NCBI RefSeq assembly: GCF_000621785.1
Contig: NZ_KK211350.1
Span: 38,026-102,025 of the forward strand
Length of the DNA stretch: 64,000 nt
Reading direction: 5' to 3'
Source: Ruminococcus flavefaciens ND2009
Lineage (GTDB): Bacteria > Bacillota > Clostridia > Oscillospirales > Ruminococcaceae
In this document: piece by piece, positions 16,001-22,841 of the stretch
Position numbering within the stretch: position 1 is the stretch's first letter
Layout: the number at the start of each line of letters is the position of its first letter
Notes under the pieces: generated by a model
Seen by the model: only the letters and a program-made list of their open reading frames with translations
What the model was told of the DNA's origin: nothing
Database searches by the model: none
Program-made: the position numbers and the translations under genes

Positions 16001-18783
16001 GGAGCGCTTACCTCTTCGAGAGTGTATGTACCCTCCTGGAGGCCTGTGAATACAACAGCCGATCCGATCGAATACCACTCGAAAGCTGATGCACTGTCGC
16101 TTGCAACATTCTTGATCTCGTTTTTGCTGAGCTCAAGTCTGCTGGGAGCGCTGTCGCTGGTGTTTCTTCCGATACCGTCTGCGGTAAAGTACTGTACATC
16201 GCGAGCCTTTACCTTTGTCATGTCAGCACCGCTGGTGCTTGTAAGTCTGAGAAGAGCTCCGGGAACGGGAATGTTGTTCTCGTCAACCTTTCTCAGTGAG
16301 ATGGTGTAAGCGTCGTTTGTTATTGTAACGGTACCATTGTGAGCATCAGTATTATCGATCAAATAGCCTTCAGCCTTTTCGCCGTCGTTCAATCTGTAGC
16401 CGGGCTTGCCGGTGTCGACTCTGAACTTTATATTGTTTACAGTCTGATAACCGTCGGGAGCGATCTCCGAAAGGGTGTATGCTCCGTCGGGAAGTCCTTC
16501 AAACTCAATGTCCTGATCGATAGTTGTCCATGTGATAGTGGTCTCGTTATATGTGGGCTTGCCCTTTGTGTTGGAGTCAAGATTTGACTTAACGCCGCTA
16601 TTGAGCTTTGAACCCTCTACGCTGGGCTCAACCAGAGTGAGTGTGAACTGAACGCCCTCAAGTCTCTGCTTAGCAGATTTGAATGTAACGTTTTCATCTG
16701 TTTCAGAATCTACAGTCATCAGATCGGTAAGCTTTACAAACTTGATCTTGTTCACTACACTATCGCTTGTGTTGGTAACAATAACGTGCTTGTTGCCGCC
16801 TGCTGCGCCGTTGCCGTCATAGGAAACAGTGTAGCCTGCGGGTACGCTGTCTTCTACTACATAGTAGAAGTAAGGATAGCCCTTCTTGGTTGCCTTTTCG
16901 AGGCCTGTCCATTCATCGTTCCAGCCGCTTTCGCTTGTGAGGGTCTTTGTGCCGATCACCTGTGAAGCGAGAGGAGCACCGCTTATAGCAGTTACCTTTC
17001 CGCCTGCAACATTGATGATGACTGATCTGGACTGAAGTGTGAATTCATATTCGCCATCGTCGAGCGCTGCATTTATGCTGCCGTCATCCTGAAGGGCGAA
17101 GATCTCTGTTCTGGAGTCAAAGCTCTGTCCCTGATAAGCGGAAACCTTCTTGCCGTCCTCCTCAGCGACAACGTTAAACTCCTGTTCGCCGTTTTTGAAC
17201 CTGCACTTGGTATTTACGTCGCCCTCACTCACAAAGCTTACGAAATCCTTGAACAGATTTTCAAGTGTGAACTCAGCCTTGGGATTTGTAACGCCGGATT
17301 TAGTCAGACGGTAAAGAGTAACGCTTACTTCTTCGCCTTCGTGCTTGCCGTTTCCGTCGCTCCACTTCTTCTCAGCCGAGATGCCGATCTTCTCATTTTC
17401 CTTATCGCTGATAGGATTGAGGAAGAAAGCCATGTGTGTTTCTTCGTCAGCGTGGATCTTGTTAGCGATGATGTTACCGTTTATCTGGTATACATCAAAG
17501 TCAGTATCGGGGGCGAGAACGCATCCGAGCGGTATTCCGTCATATCCGAACTTTACCTTTGAGCCGCGGGGGGCTGCATTGTAGAAGTTGTAGAGGATAT
17601 TGGTACCGCTTGTAACAGTAGCCTCACCGTTATTGAGTGTTGTGTCGCCTTCGATAGGATTATAGTTCCACTTTGTCTGCCAGAAGACATCTTCCTGCTG
17701 CTGAAGGTCAACGTTTACGATGAAGATCTGACCTCCGCCGTATCTGCCGTCCTTGTAGTTGATGCCGTTGACAGTGATCTCGTAGAACTTGTCAAAGTCC
17801 TCTGCCTTTACATTGAGAACGTTAACGCCCTCGGGGTTAAGGGTGAGAGTACCCTTGTTCACACTGTCTCCGCCCCAGGGATCCATACCGTTGTCCCACT
17901 CCATCGAAGCATACACGTTATCTCTGTAAGTGTTTGCATAGTCGTTGGACATATTCTCATAGTAGGTCTTCAGGGCTGTGAAATCGATGAAGCCGCTGCC
18001 TGCATGAGCGTAGTAGCTCTCGGTGCCATCTCTAAGGTTATTGCCGATAGTATAGGACATCGGTCCGTTATAAGCAAGATTGCTATTGCCGGCCTCGGTC
18101 TTCTCAAATTCGGTGCGTGCCTCTGAATTAGCATAAGCTTCGACCATTGCAGGAAATTCGCTCTTCTTGCCCGGGAAGATATTGATACCGGTATATCTGG
18201 GGTCATGAGTCGGCTTGAAGACGGTAGGATACGAAACCTGTACCGCATCGTTGGCAGGAATAACAGTCTCGACTCCGTTTATCCACTCAGTGTGCTCTGC
18301 AATATCATTGCCCCAGATCTCATAGTTCTCGGGCAAGAGCCAGTCGTAAAGCCAGTTTGTAGTAAGATTTGTGTGGATATTTCCATTTTCAAGATCGTAC
18401 GTCCTGTCTCCTGATCGGGGGTCCTGCCTCCATACCAGGTCCTTGGTAACGACATTGAGAATTCTTCCGACATCGGTACTTGGAGCGGTATAGTTATAAC
18501 CCATGATGTAGACAGGTGAAGCTACGTTACCGTTTACGTGGTTCTTGGCTTCGACACTCTCGAATCCGAATAAGTGAAAGTCGCCAGCCACGCCGAGCGG
18601 ATTATTTCTGTTCCAGATCGACTCTTCGTATGGCGTGTTGACTATCGGGAGTCCGTCAGTGCCGACACCATCTTCTGCCGCAAACGACCGCAGCGGACTT
18701 AAACCTGACGGCAACGCATAGGTCACAGCCAGCAGTCCTGAGGTAACGCCACTAATCAAACGTTTCCCCAAAGATTTTTTCAT
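7036..18783 (-). CDS. giant LPXTG-type cell-wall adhesin with about 22 SpaA/Cna-B-like modules and poly-Thr stalks
   Basis: A protein of 3915 residues. It has a signal peptide (about 1-38), an N-terminal region (about 40-480) that may be a ligand-binding head, then about 18 SpaA-like modules to residue 2830. Each module carries the G-x-Y-x-L-E-E-x-A-P-x-G-Y motif. Eleven consecutive ones are near-copies beginning DKKALGG. Beyond these, five Thr-rich blocks alternate with four more modules. The C-terminus has SPKTG, a hydrophobic helix and RSRKRDD, a sortase sorting signal. SpaA modules commonly form Lys-Asn isopeptide bonds that stiffen surface proteins. Thr blocks may be O-glycosylated, which is inference. 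The start at 18783 is preferred over 18789 because of the AAAGGATGG spacing. There is no sortase next to it; the nearest is the class B enzyme at 42401. The ligand is unknown. Confidence 0.85.
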   Translation of the reverse strand: MKKSLGKRLISGVTSGLLAVTYALPSGLSPLRSFAAEDGVGTDGLPIVNTPYEESIWNRNNPLGVAGDFHLFGFESVEAKNHVNGNVASPVYIMGYNYTAPSTDVGRILNVVTKDLVWRQDPRSGDRTYDLENGNIHTNLTTNWLYDWLLPENYEIWGNDIAEHTEWINGVETVIPANDAVQVSYPTVFKPTHDPRYTGINIFPGKKSEFPAMVEAYANSEARTEFEKTEAGNSNLAYNGPMSYTIGNNLRDGTESYYAHAGSGFIDFTALKTYYENMSNDYANTYRDNVYASMEWDNGMDPWGGDSVNKGTLTLNPEGVNVLNVKAEDFDKFYEITVNGINYKDGRYGGGQIFIVNVDLQQQEDVFWQTKWNYNPIEGDTTLNNGEATVTSGTNILYNFYNAAPRGSKVKFGYDGIPLGCVLAPDTDFDVYQINGNIIANKIHADEETHMAFFLNPISDKENEKIGISAEKKWSDGNGKHEGEEVSVTLYRLTKSGVTNPKAEFTLENLFKDFVSFVSEGDVNTKCRFKNGEQEFNVVAEEDGKKVSAYQGQSFDSRTEIFALQDDGSINAALDDGEYEFTLQSRSVIINVAGGKVTAISGAPLASQVIGTKTLTSESGWNDEWTGLEKATKKGYPYFYYVVEDSVPAGYTVSYDGNGAAGGNKHVIVTNTSDSVVNKIKFVKLTDLMTVDSETDENVTFKSAKQRLEGVQFTLTLVEPSVEGSKLNSGVKSNLDSNTKGKPTYNETTITWTTIDQDIEFEGLPDGAYTLSEIAPDGYQTVNNIKFRVDTGKPGYRLNDGEKAEGYLIDNTDAHNGTVTITNDAYTISLRKVDENNIPVPGALLRLTSTSGADMTKVKARDVQYFTADGIGRNTSDSAPSRLELSKNEIKNVASDSASAFEWYSIGSAVVFTGLQEGTYTLEEVSAPAGYSRSTEVRTFTIARDENGKLSASGDTYTDTEKAYDKINDIINKKQTISVSKNDMNATVIEGAQFKLTKKDGTALGKITVDVENAEETYSKAIGLTANSKQITIKNTADGMGYTLRGNTFNNVKIDDVAVNETAKQNSYVTTGTASGDTLVISGLYDGSYVLTLDDGRIYNIRVESGMMAPEVSVSKLAELTDGGKAYEFTGGEAAMTGLDDGDYVLEETASPNGYTKVESKFEFNITDGKITLTNASTTGNIKLAPGSDSGIIITDSVSEITLAKEFGASGNTRPEGPEGAEMKLTFVSASGKTVNTINDVDTLEVGGSVTWNTKTENPKTFRGLMDGTYKFEETKEPAGYEKAEAKTFVIKDGVIADMNEAGEVVSTRTSESLLNTKKGTVTLDKTALGGSVIPAEAGQAKFTLEAVGEGKTLKGVSINGGEALGEVAKIENVECTDNNITFTGLKKGTYKLTETTAPSGYSLVSTFTFEVDDKGKVVSVSDVGTTGKAYVGEDGHIKVEDAPIVVIDKAALGGDIIEGSNAKFTLTAKDEGATLKGVKVNNEEIGEVTSYDFEGNSTKFEYLQNGTYSLKETAGPEGFSTVSEFTFTISNGLVTEVSAVTDGKVTPLEGGKVLKIEDRPIIKLDKVALGGAPIPESAGKAKFTLKAEDEGKTLEGVKLNGGTALGEGVTEAEFDGNNATFEYLKAGKYSLEETTAPNGYTTVTKFTFEVDDNGKVTNVSNTTNGKSYIGRDGEIVVEDKQSTVTINKKALGGEELPAEAGTATFVLKAEETGLNLGGVTVSTGETASAAPALGEDVTAYTFTGNNITFTGLKNGKYSLEETAAPNGYTVVTKFNFTIENGKVKEVETATNGNSKKVNDTTIQVEDARSTVVLDKKALGGEPIPAGAGKATFTLSAAEGKNLEGVEIIAGAATSGKVLEATDTSYTFQGNNAKFTGLKKGTYTLEEIAAPDGFTTATKFTFDINEKGQVTNVVTETDGQAYIDKVTGHLVVEDTKTKVIIDKKALGGEPIAEEAGKAKFTLTAVDEGLNLNGVVIGEGEGAAAVENDSTSVEFDGNTAVLNGLKEGTYTLKEETAPDGFTTVTEFKFSIDKDGKVTVLDKLTDGDAYVDRNGHLVVEDAKSTMTLDKKALGGKEIPAEAGKATFVLTVEEDGKTLNGVTISMGEGEEATSVTFENGETSYEFTGNNVNFTGLKNGSYSLEETAAPGGFTTVTKFTFDIVDGKVDNVGTTTNGKAYIDEKTGHLVVEDGQNSVTIDKKALGGAEIPAEAGSATFIFKAEDEGANFKGVTVSQGTGEEATSETITAEDNIYSFTGNNISFTGLRPGVYSLEETAAPSGFVTVTKFTFSVDKDGKVTVIDTVTDGDAYVDKNGHLVVEDDKTTVVIDKKALGGAPIDEAAGKAKFTLTAKTEGLNFNGVTVGEGEGAVAVEDGKTSVDFDGNTAVLKGLKKGTYTLKETTAPDGFITVTEFTFDVDEKGYVSNVSTVTDGNAYVDENDHLVVEDEKSTITLDKKALGGEEIPAEAGSATFVLTVEEKGKTLDGVTISMGEGEEATSVIFENGETSYEFTGNNVKFTGLKDGKYSLEETAAPTGYSVVTKFNFTIDNGVVKDVDTVTTGKVEKKNDGKTIEVQDELESTVTIDKKALGAKEITADAGNAVFTLTSNDEGVTFKGVKINGGEALGEITETEFPGNSAKFTGLKSGHYTLVEKTAPDGYEVVSTFTFYLDGNEVKDVSATTNGKAYVDEETGHLVIEDAPNEFTIGKYDITGKNEVKKAQLELTNPDIDWTSILDANKDDKDFTSVVDSEGKVLGIQWISGDAAKIVRALKDGDYTLKETGDDFTDGEVTYSIITSELNFTISGNKITDASGEALETEAKPDSETGYYTVDKENGVIKVNDAEATTTTTTTTSTTTTTTTTTSTTTTSTTTTSTTTTTTTTTTTTTTTTTTTTTTTTTTTTTTTTTTTTTTTTTTSTTTTTTTSTTTTTTTTSTTTTTTTTTTTTTTTTTTAPVITTVKVNISKADATDGSEVKGARLTLTGKKGKEPIVFKDGQLTVGEGGTEINSVGTSLVWLSGSKETIVTIEDGTYTLEELAAPNGYKVANKIEFTVEGGKVTKINGKAASENKVVMEDERIVTTTTTTTTTTTTTTTTTSTTTTTSTTTSTTTTTTTTPTTTTTTSTTTTTTTTTTSTTTTTTTTTTTTTTTTTTTTTTTTTTTTTTTSTTTTTSTTTTTTTSTTTTTTSTTTTTTTTTTTSTTTTTTTTPTTTTTVVTAKVNINKVDGMNSKEVKDARLTLTGKDSDGQPIVFKDGQLTVGDGGTEINGVGTSLVWLSGTKPTIVTVEDGTYTLEELAAPNGYEKASKIEFTVEGGKVTKINGKAASENKVVMIDERVTTTTTTTTTTTTTTTTTTTTTSTTTTTTTTSTTTPTTTSTTTTTTTTPTTTTTTSTTTTTTTTTTTTTTTTTTTTTTTTTTTTSTTTTTTTTTTTSTTTTTTTTTTSTTTTTSTTTSTTTTTSTTTTTTTTSTTTTTTTTTTTTTTTVVTAKVNIDKVDGMNSKEVEGARLTLTGKDSAGQPIIFKDGQLTIGEGGTEINSVGTSLVWLSGKEKTIVTVEDGTYTLEELAAPNGYEKASAITFTVEGGKVTMIDGKPASENTVVMIDERIVTTTTTTTTTSTTTTTTSTTTTTTTTSTTTTTTSTTTTTTSTTTTTTTTTTTTTTTLAVVKIDKQDVYSEEVPGAKLTLTGVDENGSPIEFEEGRIVIGDGASVEKGSGNSLIWISGNSATTVTLEDGKYVLEEIAAPTGYEVATNITFTVEDGKLTSVDGVETDSDTVVMIDKRIETTTTTVTDIMGQEITTSTTTIIGGGDDATRTSSTTTTTTTTTTTTTTTTTTTTTTTTTTTTTTTTTTTTAEETSTTTTTTGGASSTTTSTTKAKTTTTTKKVTTNSPKTGVKGISAAFAIFTLAAAAAFAARSRKRDDQ
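7250..7360 (-). repeat. poly-Thr block 5 of giant adhesin
   Basis: Almost pure Thr codons on the minus strand (GTTGT/GTAGT on the plus strand), nearest the cell wall. Confidence 0.85.
7819..7986 (-). repeat. poly-Thr block 4 of giant adhesin
   Basis: About 56 residues of Thr with scattered Ser. Confidence 0.85.
8356..8797 (-). repeat. poly-Thr block 3 of giant adhesin
   Basis: About 147 residues, the longest block, with Ser and a few Pro. The hexamer GTCGAC recurs several times and marks Ser-Thr steps. Confidence 0.85.
9166..9567 (-). repeat. poly-Thr block 2 of giant adhesin
   Basis: About 134 residues of Thr with Ser and Pro. Confidence 0.85.
9944..10268 (-). repeat. poly-Thr block 1 of giant adhesin
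   Basis: About 108 residues of Thr with Ser, directly after the long SpaA array. Confidence 0.85.
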
Positions 18784-18880
18784 GGTCATTCCATCCTTTC
18801 GTTGTTATTTTTACAATCCCCCGTAACCCTCCTCAGCTGCCTGTACGCAGCGAAAAAAATTACAGTTCTTTGTACATATA

Positions 18881-18909
18881 ATTATAACATAACGGTATAC
18901 AAATTGCAA
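18881..18909 (-). promoter_or_regulatory. sigma-A promoter of giant adhesin gene
   Basis: TTGCAA (18904-18909), 17 bases, TATAAT (18881-18886). The untranslated leader is about 90 bases long. Confidence 0.75.
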
Positions 18910-19198
18910 TATTTTAAGGCGTACTAAATACGAGAAAAAAACGAACGATATTTGTGCAATGTGTTGCAGAATATTACCTTTTTGAGGTCTTCAACAGCAA
19001 GTTCAACAAAATACCACTAATTCAGTCAACTGGTTAAACCAATTTGGGTGACTCTTCGTAAAAAACTGTTCAAAATCTACTCCCAGCGATATAACCTTTA
19101 GTATTATTTGCACAGTCTATAACTATATATAATTTTTATATTTGTTAAAAACATACTATCAAAAAGTACTTTGTTGATTTTATTCTGTAAATCCGCTA
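18910..19198. other. AT-rich divergent intergenic region
   Basis: It lies between two divergent promoters. I see no ORF with a ribosome site and no RNA motif I recognise. A GTTAAACCAATTTGGGTGAC segment is the only stretch that stands out. Confidence 0.5.
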
Positions 19199-19227
19199 TT
19201 TACAAGGCTTTAAAAAAGTGTTATGAT
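19199..19227 (+). promoter_or_regulatory. sigma-A promoter of ECF S-component gene
   Basis: TTTACA (19199-19204), 17 bases, TATGAT (19222-19227). The leader is about 50 bases and contains a small CCTC-GCGT-GAGG hairpin before the ribosome site. It is too short for a known vitamin riboswitch. Confidence 0.7.
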
Positions 19228-19282
19228 ATATTTATTGTATTATATCCTCGCGTGAGGAGTAGTAACAAGGAGGAAATTTAAT

Positions 19283-20473
19283 ATGAAAGAGAAGTTCAAC
19301 GTACGCTCACTGGTACTGCTGGGTCTTCTGACAGCTGTGGTGGCTCTGTTCTCACTGACACCCATCGGCTCGATCCCTATCGGTCCGCTGTCGATAACCC
19401 TCAACATCATCCCCATTGCAATAGCCGCTATCGCGCTCGGTCCAACAGGCGGACTTATCATGGGTATAGTCTTCGGCATCTTCAGCTTCCTTCAGTGCTT
19501 CGGTATCGGAGTCCTCAGCGGAATGGGTGCCATGACCCTTGAGATAAGCCCGGCACTCACATTCATACAGCGAGTTGTTTCCCGTGCACTGGACGGTCTC
19601 CTGGTAGGACTGATCTTCCTCGGCCTTTCCAAGGTAAAGTCCAAAAAGACTCTTTCAGTTATCACCAGCTCAGTGGCAGGTGCGGTCCTCATCGGTCTGT
19701 TCCTGTCGGTAATGCTTCTCATCTGCTACGATGAGAACGGCAAATACAAGATGTCCGCAGGTATGTATAAATTCATGACCTCCGGTCTTCCTCTGGCAGC
19801 AACGCTCATTGCGGTTTTCGCTGTGGGATTTGCCCTGGCATTCTGGCTCATAAACAAGAAAAATCTCTCAAAGGTACAGCAGTCCTGCGCCGTTTCGGGC
19901 TTCTCGGCTGCTATCCTCAACACCATATTCTTCATGTCCGCTCTGGTGCTCCTGTTCAACCACACCGCTACAGGTATGGACAACAAGTACACCATCACGG
20001 TCACTAACGGAGTTATTTCCGAAGTAAAAGACAACGCAGGCAAGGCCGTGGAATTCTCCGCCGACGGAAAGGCATTCACTCTGGGTGAGGATTTTGTCCT
20101 CACACTCGGACAAACCTCCGAGGCTCTCCCCTCAACAGCCGGCTCGGGAGCTGTAAAGTTCACGCTCAGCTCAGGCAAGCTCAAGGGCGCATTCCTCAAC
20201 GGCAAGGAGATAAAAAGCAAGACTTACAAATTCAAGGACACCCACGCAGACCTCAGCGGTCTCAGCGACGGTAAATACACACTTAAGGTATACAAGAAGT
20301 TCAACTATATCGACAGACTCAGAGCAGGCAAGAGCATCATGCTCTTCCTCATCACCTCAGTAGGTATAAACGCACTGTTTGAAATGGTCATCTCAACACT
20401 ATTCACAACTCTTATCGGCACAGCCCTCTTTAAGGCAAAGCTGATAAAAACTCCCGAAAATCTCAAGGAATGA
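19283..20473 (+). CDS. ECF-transporter S component with an inserted extracytoplasmic SpaA-like domain
   Basis: This is a 396-residue membrane protein. The first 195 residues hold five hydrophobic helices of the vitamin-binding S-component type (IPIGPLSITLNIIPIAIAAIALGPTGG spans the typical loop). Another helix lies at about 205-228. A soluble insertion (about 230-335) follows, then a final helix (about 350-385). S components bind a vitamin or cofactor precursor and work with a shared ATPase/EcfT module encoded elsewhere. Typical length is about 180-200, so it is twice the usual size. The insertion ends GLSDGKYTLKVYKK, which matches the strand pattern of modules in the neighbouring adhesin. 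AAGGAGG precedes the ATG. The substrate is not determinable from sequence; pantothenate or folate types look closest. Confidence 0.7.
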   Translation: MKEKFNVRSLVLLGLLTAVVALFSLTPIGSIPIGPLSITLNIIPIAIAAIALGPTGGLIMGIVFGIFSFLQCFGIGVLSGMGAMTLEISPALTFIQRVVSRALDGLLVGLIFLGLSKVKSKKTLSVITSSVAGAVLIGLFLSVMLLICYDENGKYKMSAGMYKFMTSGLPLAATLIAVFAVGFALAFWLINKKNLSKVQQSCAVSGFSAAILNTIFFMSALVLLFNHTATGMDNKYTITVTNGVISEVKDNAGKAVEFSADGKAFTLGEDFVLTLGQTSEALPSTAGSGAVKFTLSSGKLKGAFLNGKEIKSKTYKFKDTHADLSGLSDGKYTLKVYKKFNYIDRLRAGKSIMLFLITSVGINALFEMVISTLFTTLIGTALFKAKLIKTPENLKE

Positions 20474-20479
20474 TCTGCT

Positions 20480-20512
20480 AAAGCCTTTTCCCGTACAGGA
20501 AAAGGCTTTTTT
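20480..20512 (+). terminator. terminator of S-component gene
   Basis: A perfect 12-base stem (20480-20491 with 20498-20509), a 6-base loop, then T's. Confidence 0.9.
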
Positions 20513-20797
20513 ACGGCTCGGCGCGCCGGAGCGGAGAAATCGCCCCGCAGTATAAAAGCCGATCCCGGGACTGAGTTTTCCTGTTCTTCGGGCTGTCTGC
20601 GGAGTTCCCACGAACCCTTTCCGGCACTGACTATTCCGACATATACCGAAGATCCGTCTCTCCCGGAACAGTTGCTTGCAGGAGCAGAACAGTAATATTA
20701 CTTGGGGTATAATTGCACTAATTTATAAAATTCAATTCAGAGTATGTGAATTTTTTATCGTTTTTCTCAAAAATATCCCTTACCCCCCCTTTTTCTA
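20513..20797. other. intergenic region upstream of the polyketide-like operon
   Basis: It begins GC-rich and becomes AT-rich. The one structured element is an 8-base stem (20727-20734 with 20747-20754) followed by T's, which could end readthrough or attenuate an upstream start. No gene is seen. Confidence 0.4.
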
Positions 20798-20826
20798 TTG
20801 ACAGCGCCCTGAATAGGTGCTAATAT
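20798..20826 (+). promoter_or_regulatory. sigma-A promoter of the polyketide-like operon
   Basis: A consensus TTGACA (20798-20803), 17 bases, TAATAT (20821-20826). The first gene starts 30 bases later. Confidence 0.85.
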
Positions 20827-20855
20827 GTATTTATAAATAATAAGGAGTATTATAA

Positions 20856-21746
20856 ATGTACAACAGAGCGTTCCTGTTCAACGGCATAGGCTCAAAGCCC
20901 GAAAAGCTTCTGGTGAAGCTGCCGCCCGAACTCATGGACAAGTACGAGCATTACCTCGGTCAGGCATTCGGAAGACTGGGGCTCAGCATGGATCTTGAAA
21001 AGAACAAGGCTTACGACGGCAGAGTCGCCGAGTGGATAATCTCACTCATCTGCGACAGAGTCGTTTTCGAGCATTACATAGACAAGGGCATCATCCCCGA
21101 CATCGGTGCGGGCTACAGCTCGGGCATAGTCAGCATAAGCGGCTGCTTCGGCTCGGTGCCCCACGAATTCGCACACGACATAATCATGATGAACCGCGCT
21201 ACCATGCGCTGTCTTGAGGAGCATGACCAGAAGCTCGATATGGGCATCGTCATCGGCTTCTCCTACAACGATATCGAGGAGCTCTTCGAGGGTAAGTTCT
21301 CTCCCGATGAACTGGTCATCGGAAGCGGCAACTCAAAGTTCCACGTAATGGTAAGCGGCAAGGCAAGTGCCGTCGAGAAGGCTCTCCTCCTCTGTCAGAA
21401 CGAGGGTGCCATCAAGGCATTCAGCTTCGGCACAGGCGTTGCTTATCACCACCCCATCATGAAGCAGTATTCACAGGAATATGTGGATTTCTGCGCTTCC
21501 ACCGAATACAGCGCTCCCACCTACCCCATACTCTCTATCTTCGACAGAGAGGTCATGACTACGGGGCAGCAGGTGCTGAGAGAAAATCAGCTGAATGTAT
21601 ATACTCCCATACGCTGGGACCTGGCCGTAAAGAAGCTTGAGGAGCTGGGCGTTACCGAGTTCTTCGACGTCAGCGCCAACGGCGCCGTGAGCAAGTTCTC
21701 ACGGGTAAGCAGAAAATGCAAAATTTACACTCTCGAAGATGTGTGA
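20856..21746 (+). CDS. discrete malonyl-CoA:ACP transacylase (FabD/trans-AT type)
   Basis: A 296-residue acyltransferase of normal FabD length. The N-terminus FNGIGSK corresponds to the GQGxQ oxyanion segment. The nucleophile elbow is GYSSG (Ser about 88), where most FabD have GHSLG. An Arg follows in MMNRATMR, matching the carboxylate-binding Arg. The catalytic His is in AYHHPIM, matching FHSPLM. Such enzymes load malonyl units from CoA onto the phosphopantetheine arm of an acyl carrier protein. It is first in a 13-gene operon and is followed at once by an ACP. The His-to-Tyr change next to the Ser is unusual but the Arg and His argue for activity. An acyl hydrolase role, as in some trans-AT clusters, is an alternative. 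Confidence 0.8.
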   Translation: MYNRAFLFNGIGSKPEKLLVKLPPELMDKYEHYLGQAFGRLGLSMDLEKNKAYDGRVAEWIISLICDRVVFEHYIDKGIIPDIGAGYSSGIVSISGCFGSVPHEFAHDIIMMNRATMRCLEEHDQKLDMGIVIGFSYNDIEELFEGKFSPDELVIGSGNSKFHVMVSGKASAVEKALLLCQNEGAIKAFSFGTGVAYHHPIMKQYSQEYVDFCASTEYSAPTYPILSIFDREVMTTGQQVLRENQLNVYTPIRWDLAVKKLEELGVTEFFDVSANGAVSKFSRVSRKCKIYTLEDV

Positions 21747-21809
21747 ATTTTCAGATAAATACAAGCACACCCAATGAAAGGGAAAGACAATTATTATGGA
21801 GGTTTTATT

Positions 21810-22112
21810 ATGAGAGAGATCACAGATGAGATCAGACAGGAAATCAAGGACATGATCTTCGACTACTACGCAGAGGAATGTGAAGTAGAGAAGGACGAGA
21901 TCACTATGGATACCAACCCTCAGGAGGATCTGGGCAGCGATTCACTCATGTTCGTTGAGCTTATAGAGATGACAGCCGACAAGTATGACATGGACATCAA
22001 GCTCCAGAGCATCGGCAAGTATATGCTCAAGGCTCCCATGGACACTATGAGCGACGTTGTAGAGATGTTCTGCAAGATCTATCAGTACGGCAACGATATT
22101 GTTAATCAGTGA
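21810..22112 (+). CDS. acyl carrier protein 1
   Basis: This is a 100-residue acidic ACP. The phosphopantetheine attachment site is DLGSDSLMF (Ser about 45). The start at 21810 is taken because GGAGG lies 7 bases upstream; a longer frame from 21774 includes that site. It is placed between the acyltransferase and the first crotonase, as in clusters where a dedicated ACP carries the growing chain. No phosphopantetheinyl transferase is in the window, so one must be supplied in trans. Confidence 0.9.
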   Translation: MREITDEIRQEIKDMIFDYYAEECEVEKDEITMDTNPQEDLGSDSLMFVELIEMTADKYDMDIKLQSIGKYMLKAPMDTMSDVVEMFCKIYQYGNDIVNQ

Positions 22113-22121
22113 GAGGTCTGA

Positions 22122-22841
22122 ATGTTAAAGTCAAATTTATCTGAGCTTCATGCCGAGGATAATATTGCTGTACTTACCATTGACAACGGCCCGAAGAATC
22201 TTCTCTCCGAGCCCGAATTCGTAGACCGTAAGGAGCTCCTCGGCTGGCTGGACGAAAATCCGCAGGTGGGGGCTCTTATCATTACAGGTAAGGGCAGGCA
22301 TTTCTCCCACGGCGCTGACGTCTCACTCTTCGGTGAGGCAGGCGGCACCGACCTTTCGGCAAAGCTTGAAAACGCAAGAGAGCTTCTGCGTACAATAGAG
22401 AAGCTCCCGCTGATAACCGCAGCAGCCATCAACGGCGGATGCTTCGGCGGCGGACTTGAGATAGCACTCAGCTGTCAGTTCAGGATAGCTTCGCCCTCTG
22501 CTTTCCTCGGTCTTCCCGAGATAATGCACGGCGTTGTTCCCGGTATGGGCGGTATGGAGCGCCTGTACAGACTGCTGGGCAAGGAAAAGGCTCTCAGCAT
22601 GATACTCTGCGGCGAGATGATAGGCGCTAAGGAAGCATTAGAGATGGGACTCGTCACAAAGCTCAGCGAGAACAAGAATTCATTCGATGAGACCGTAGCC
22701 TTCGTGAAGGAGCTGCTCAGCGGCAAATCCCTCACCCAGATACGGGCTATCATAGACACCATAAACCTTGCCTCAGAGGGAGCTGAAGACCCCTCAAAGG
22801 GCAAATTTGAAGCGGCTCTGGCGGAGGCTTCAAAGAAATGA
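22122..22841 (+). CDS. enoyl-CoA hydratase/crotonase-family protein 1
   Basis: This 239-residue crotonase-fold enzyme has both oxyanion-hole segments (GRHFSHGADVS and GGCFGGGLEIA). Both catalytic Glu positions of true hydratases are kept: Glu in GGGLEIA and Glu in GLPEI. Crotonases that lack them are usually decarboxylases or isomerases. It probably adds or removes water across a carbon-carbon double bond of an ACP- or CoA-bound chain. It is 9 bases after the ACP and overlaps the thioesterase by 4 bases (ATGA). A PksH/PksI-like role in beta-branching is less likely because no HMG synthase gene is present. Confidence 0.85.
   Translation: MLKSNLSELHAEDNIAVLTIDNGPKNLLSEPEFVDRKELLGWLDENPQVGALIITGKGRHFSHGADVSLFGEAGGTDLSAKLENARELLRTIEKLPLITAAAINGGCFGGGLEIALSCQFRIASPSAFLGLPEIMHGVVPGMGGMERLYRLLGKEKALSMILCGEMIGAKEALEMGLVTKLSENKNSFDETVAFVKELLSGKSLTQIRAIIDTINLASEGAEDPSKGKFEAALAEASKK

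Noticed and set aside
19228..19282. Vitamin riboswitch before the ECF S component
   Set aside because: The leader is only about 50 bases and holds one small hairpin.
20856..21746. Pantothenate kinase next to the ECF S component
   Set aside because: The protein has the GxSxG elbow, Arg and His of malonyltransferases and no kinase motifs.
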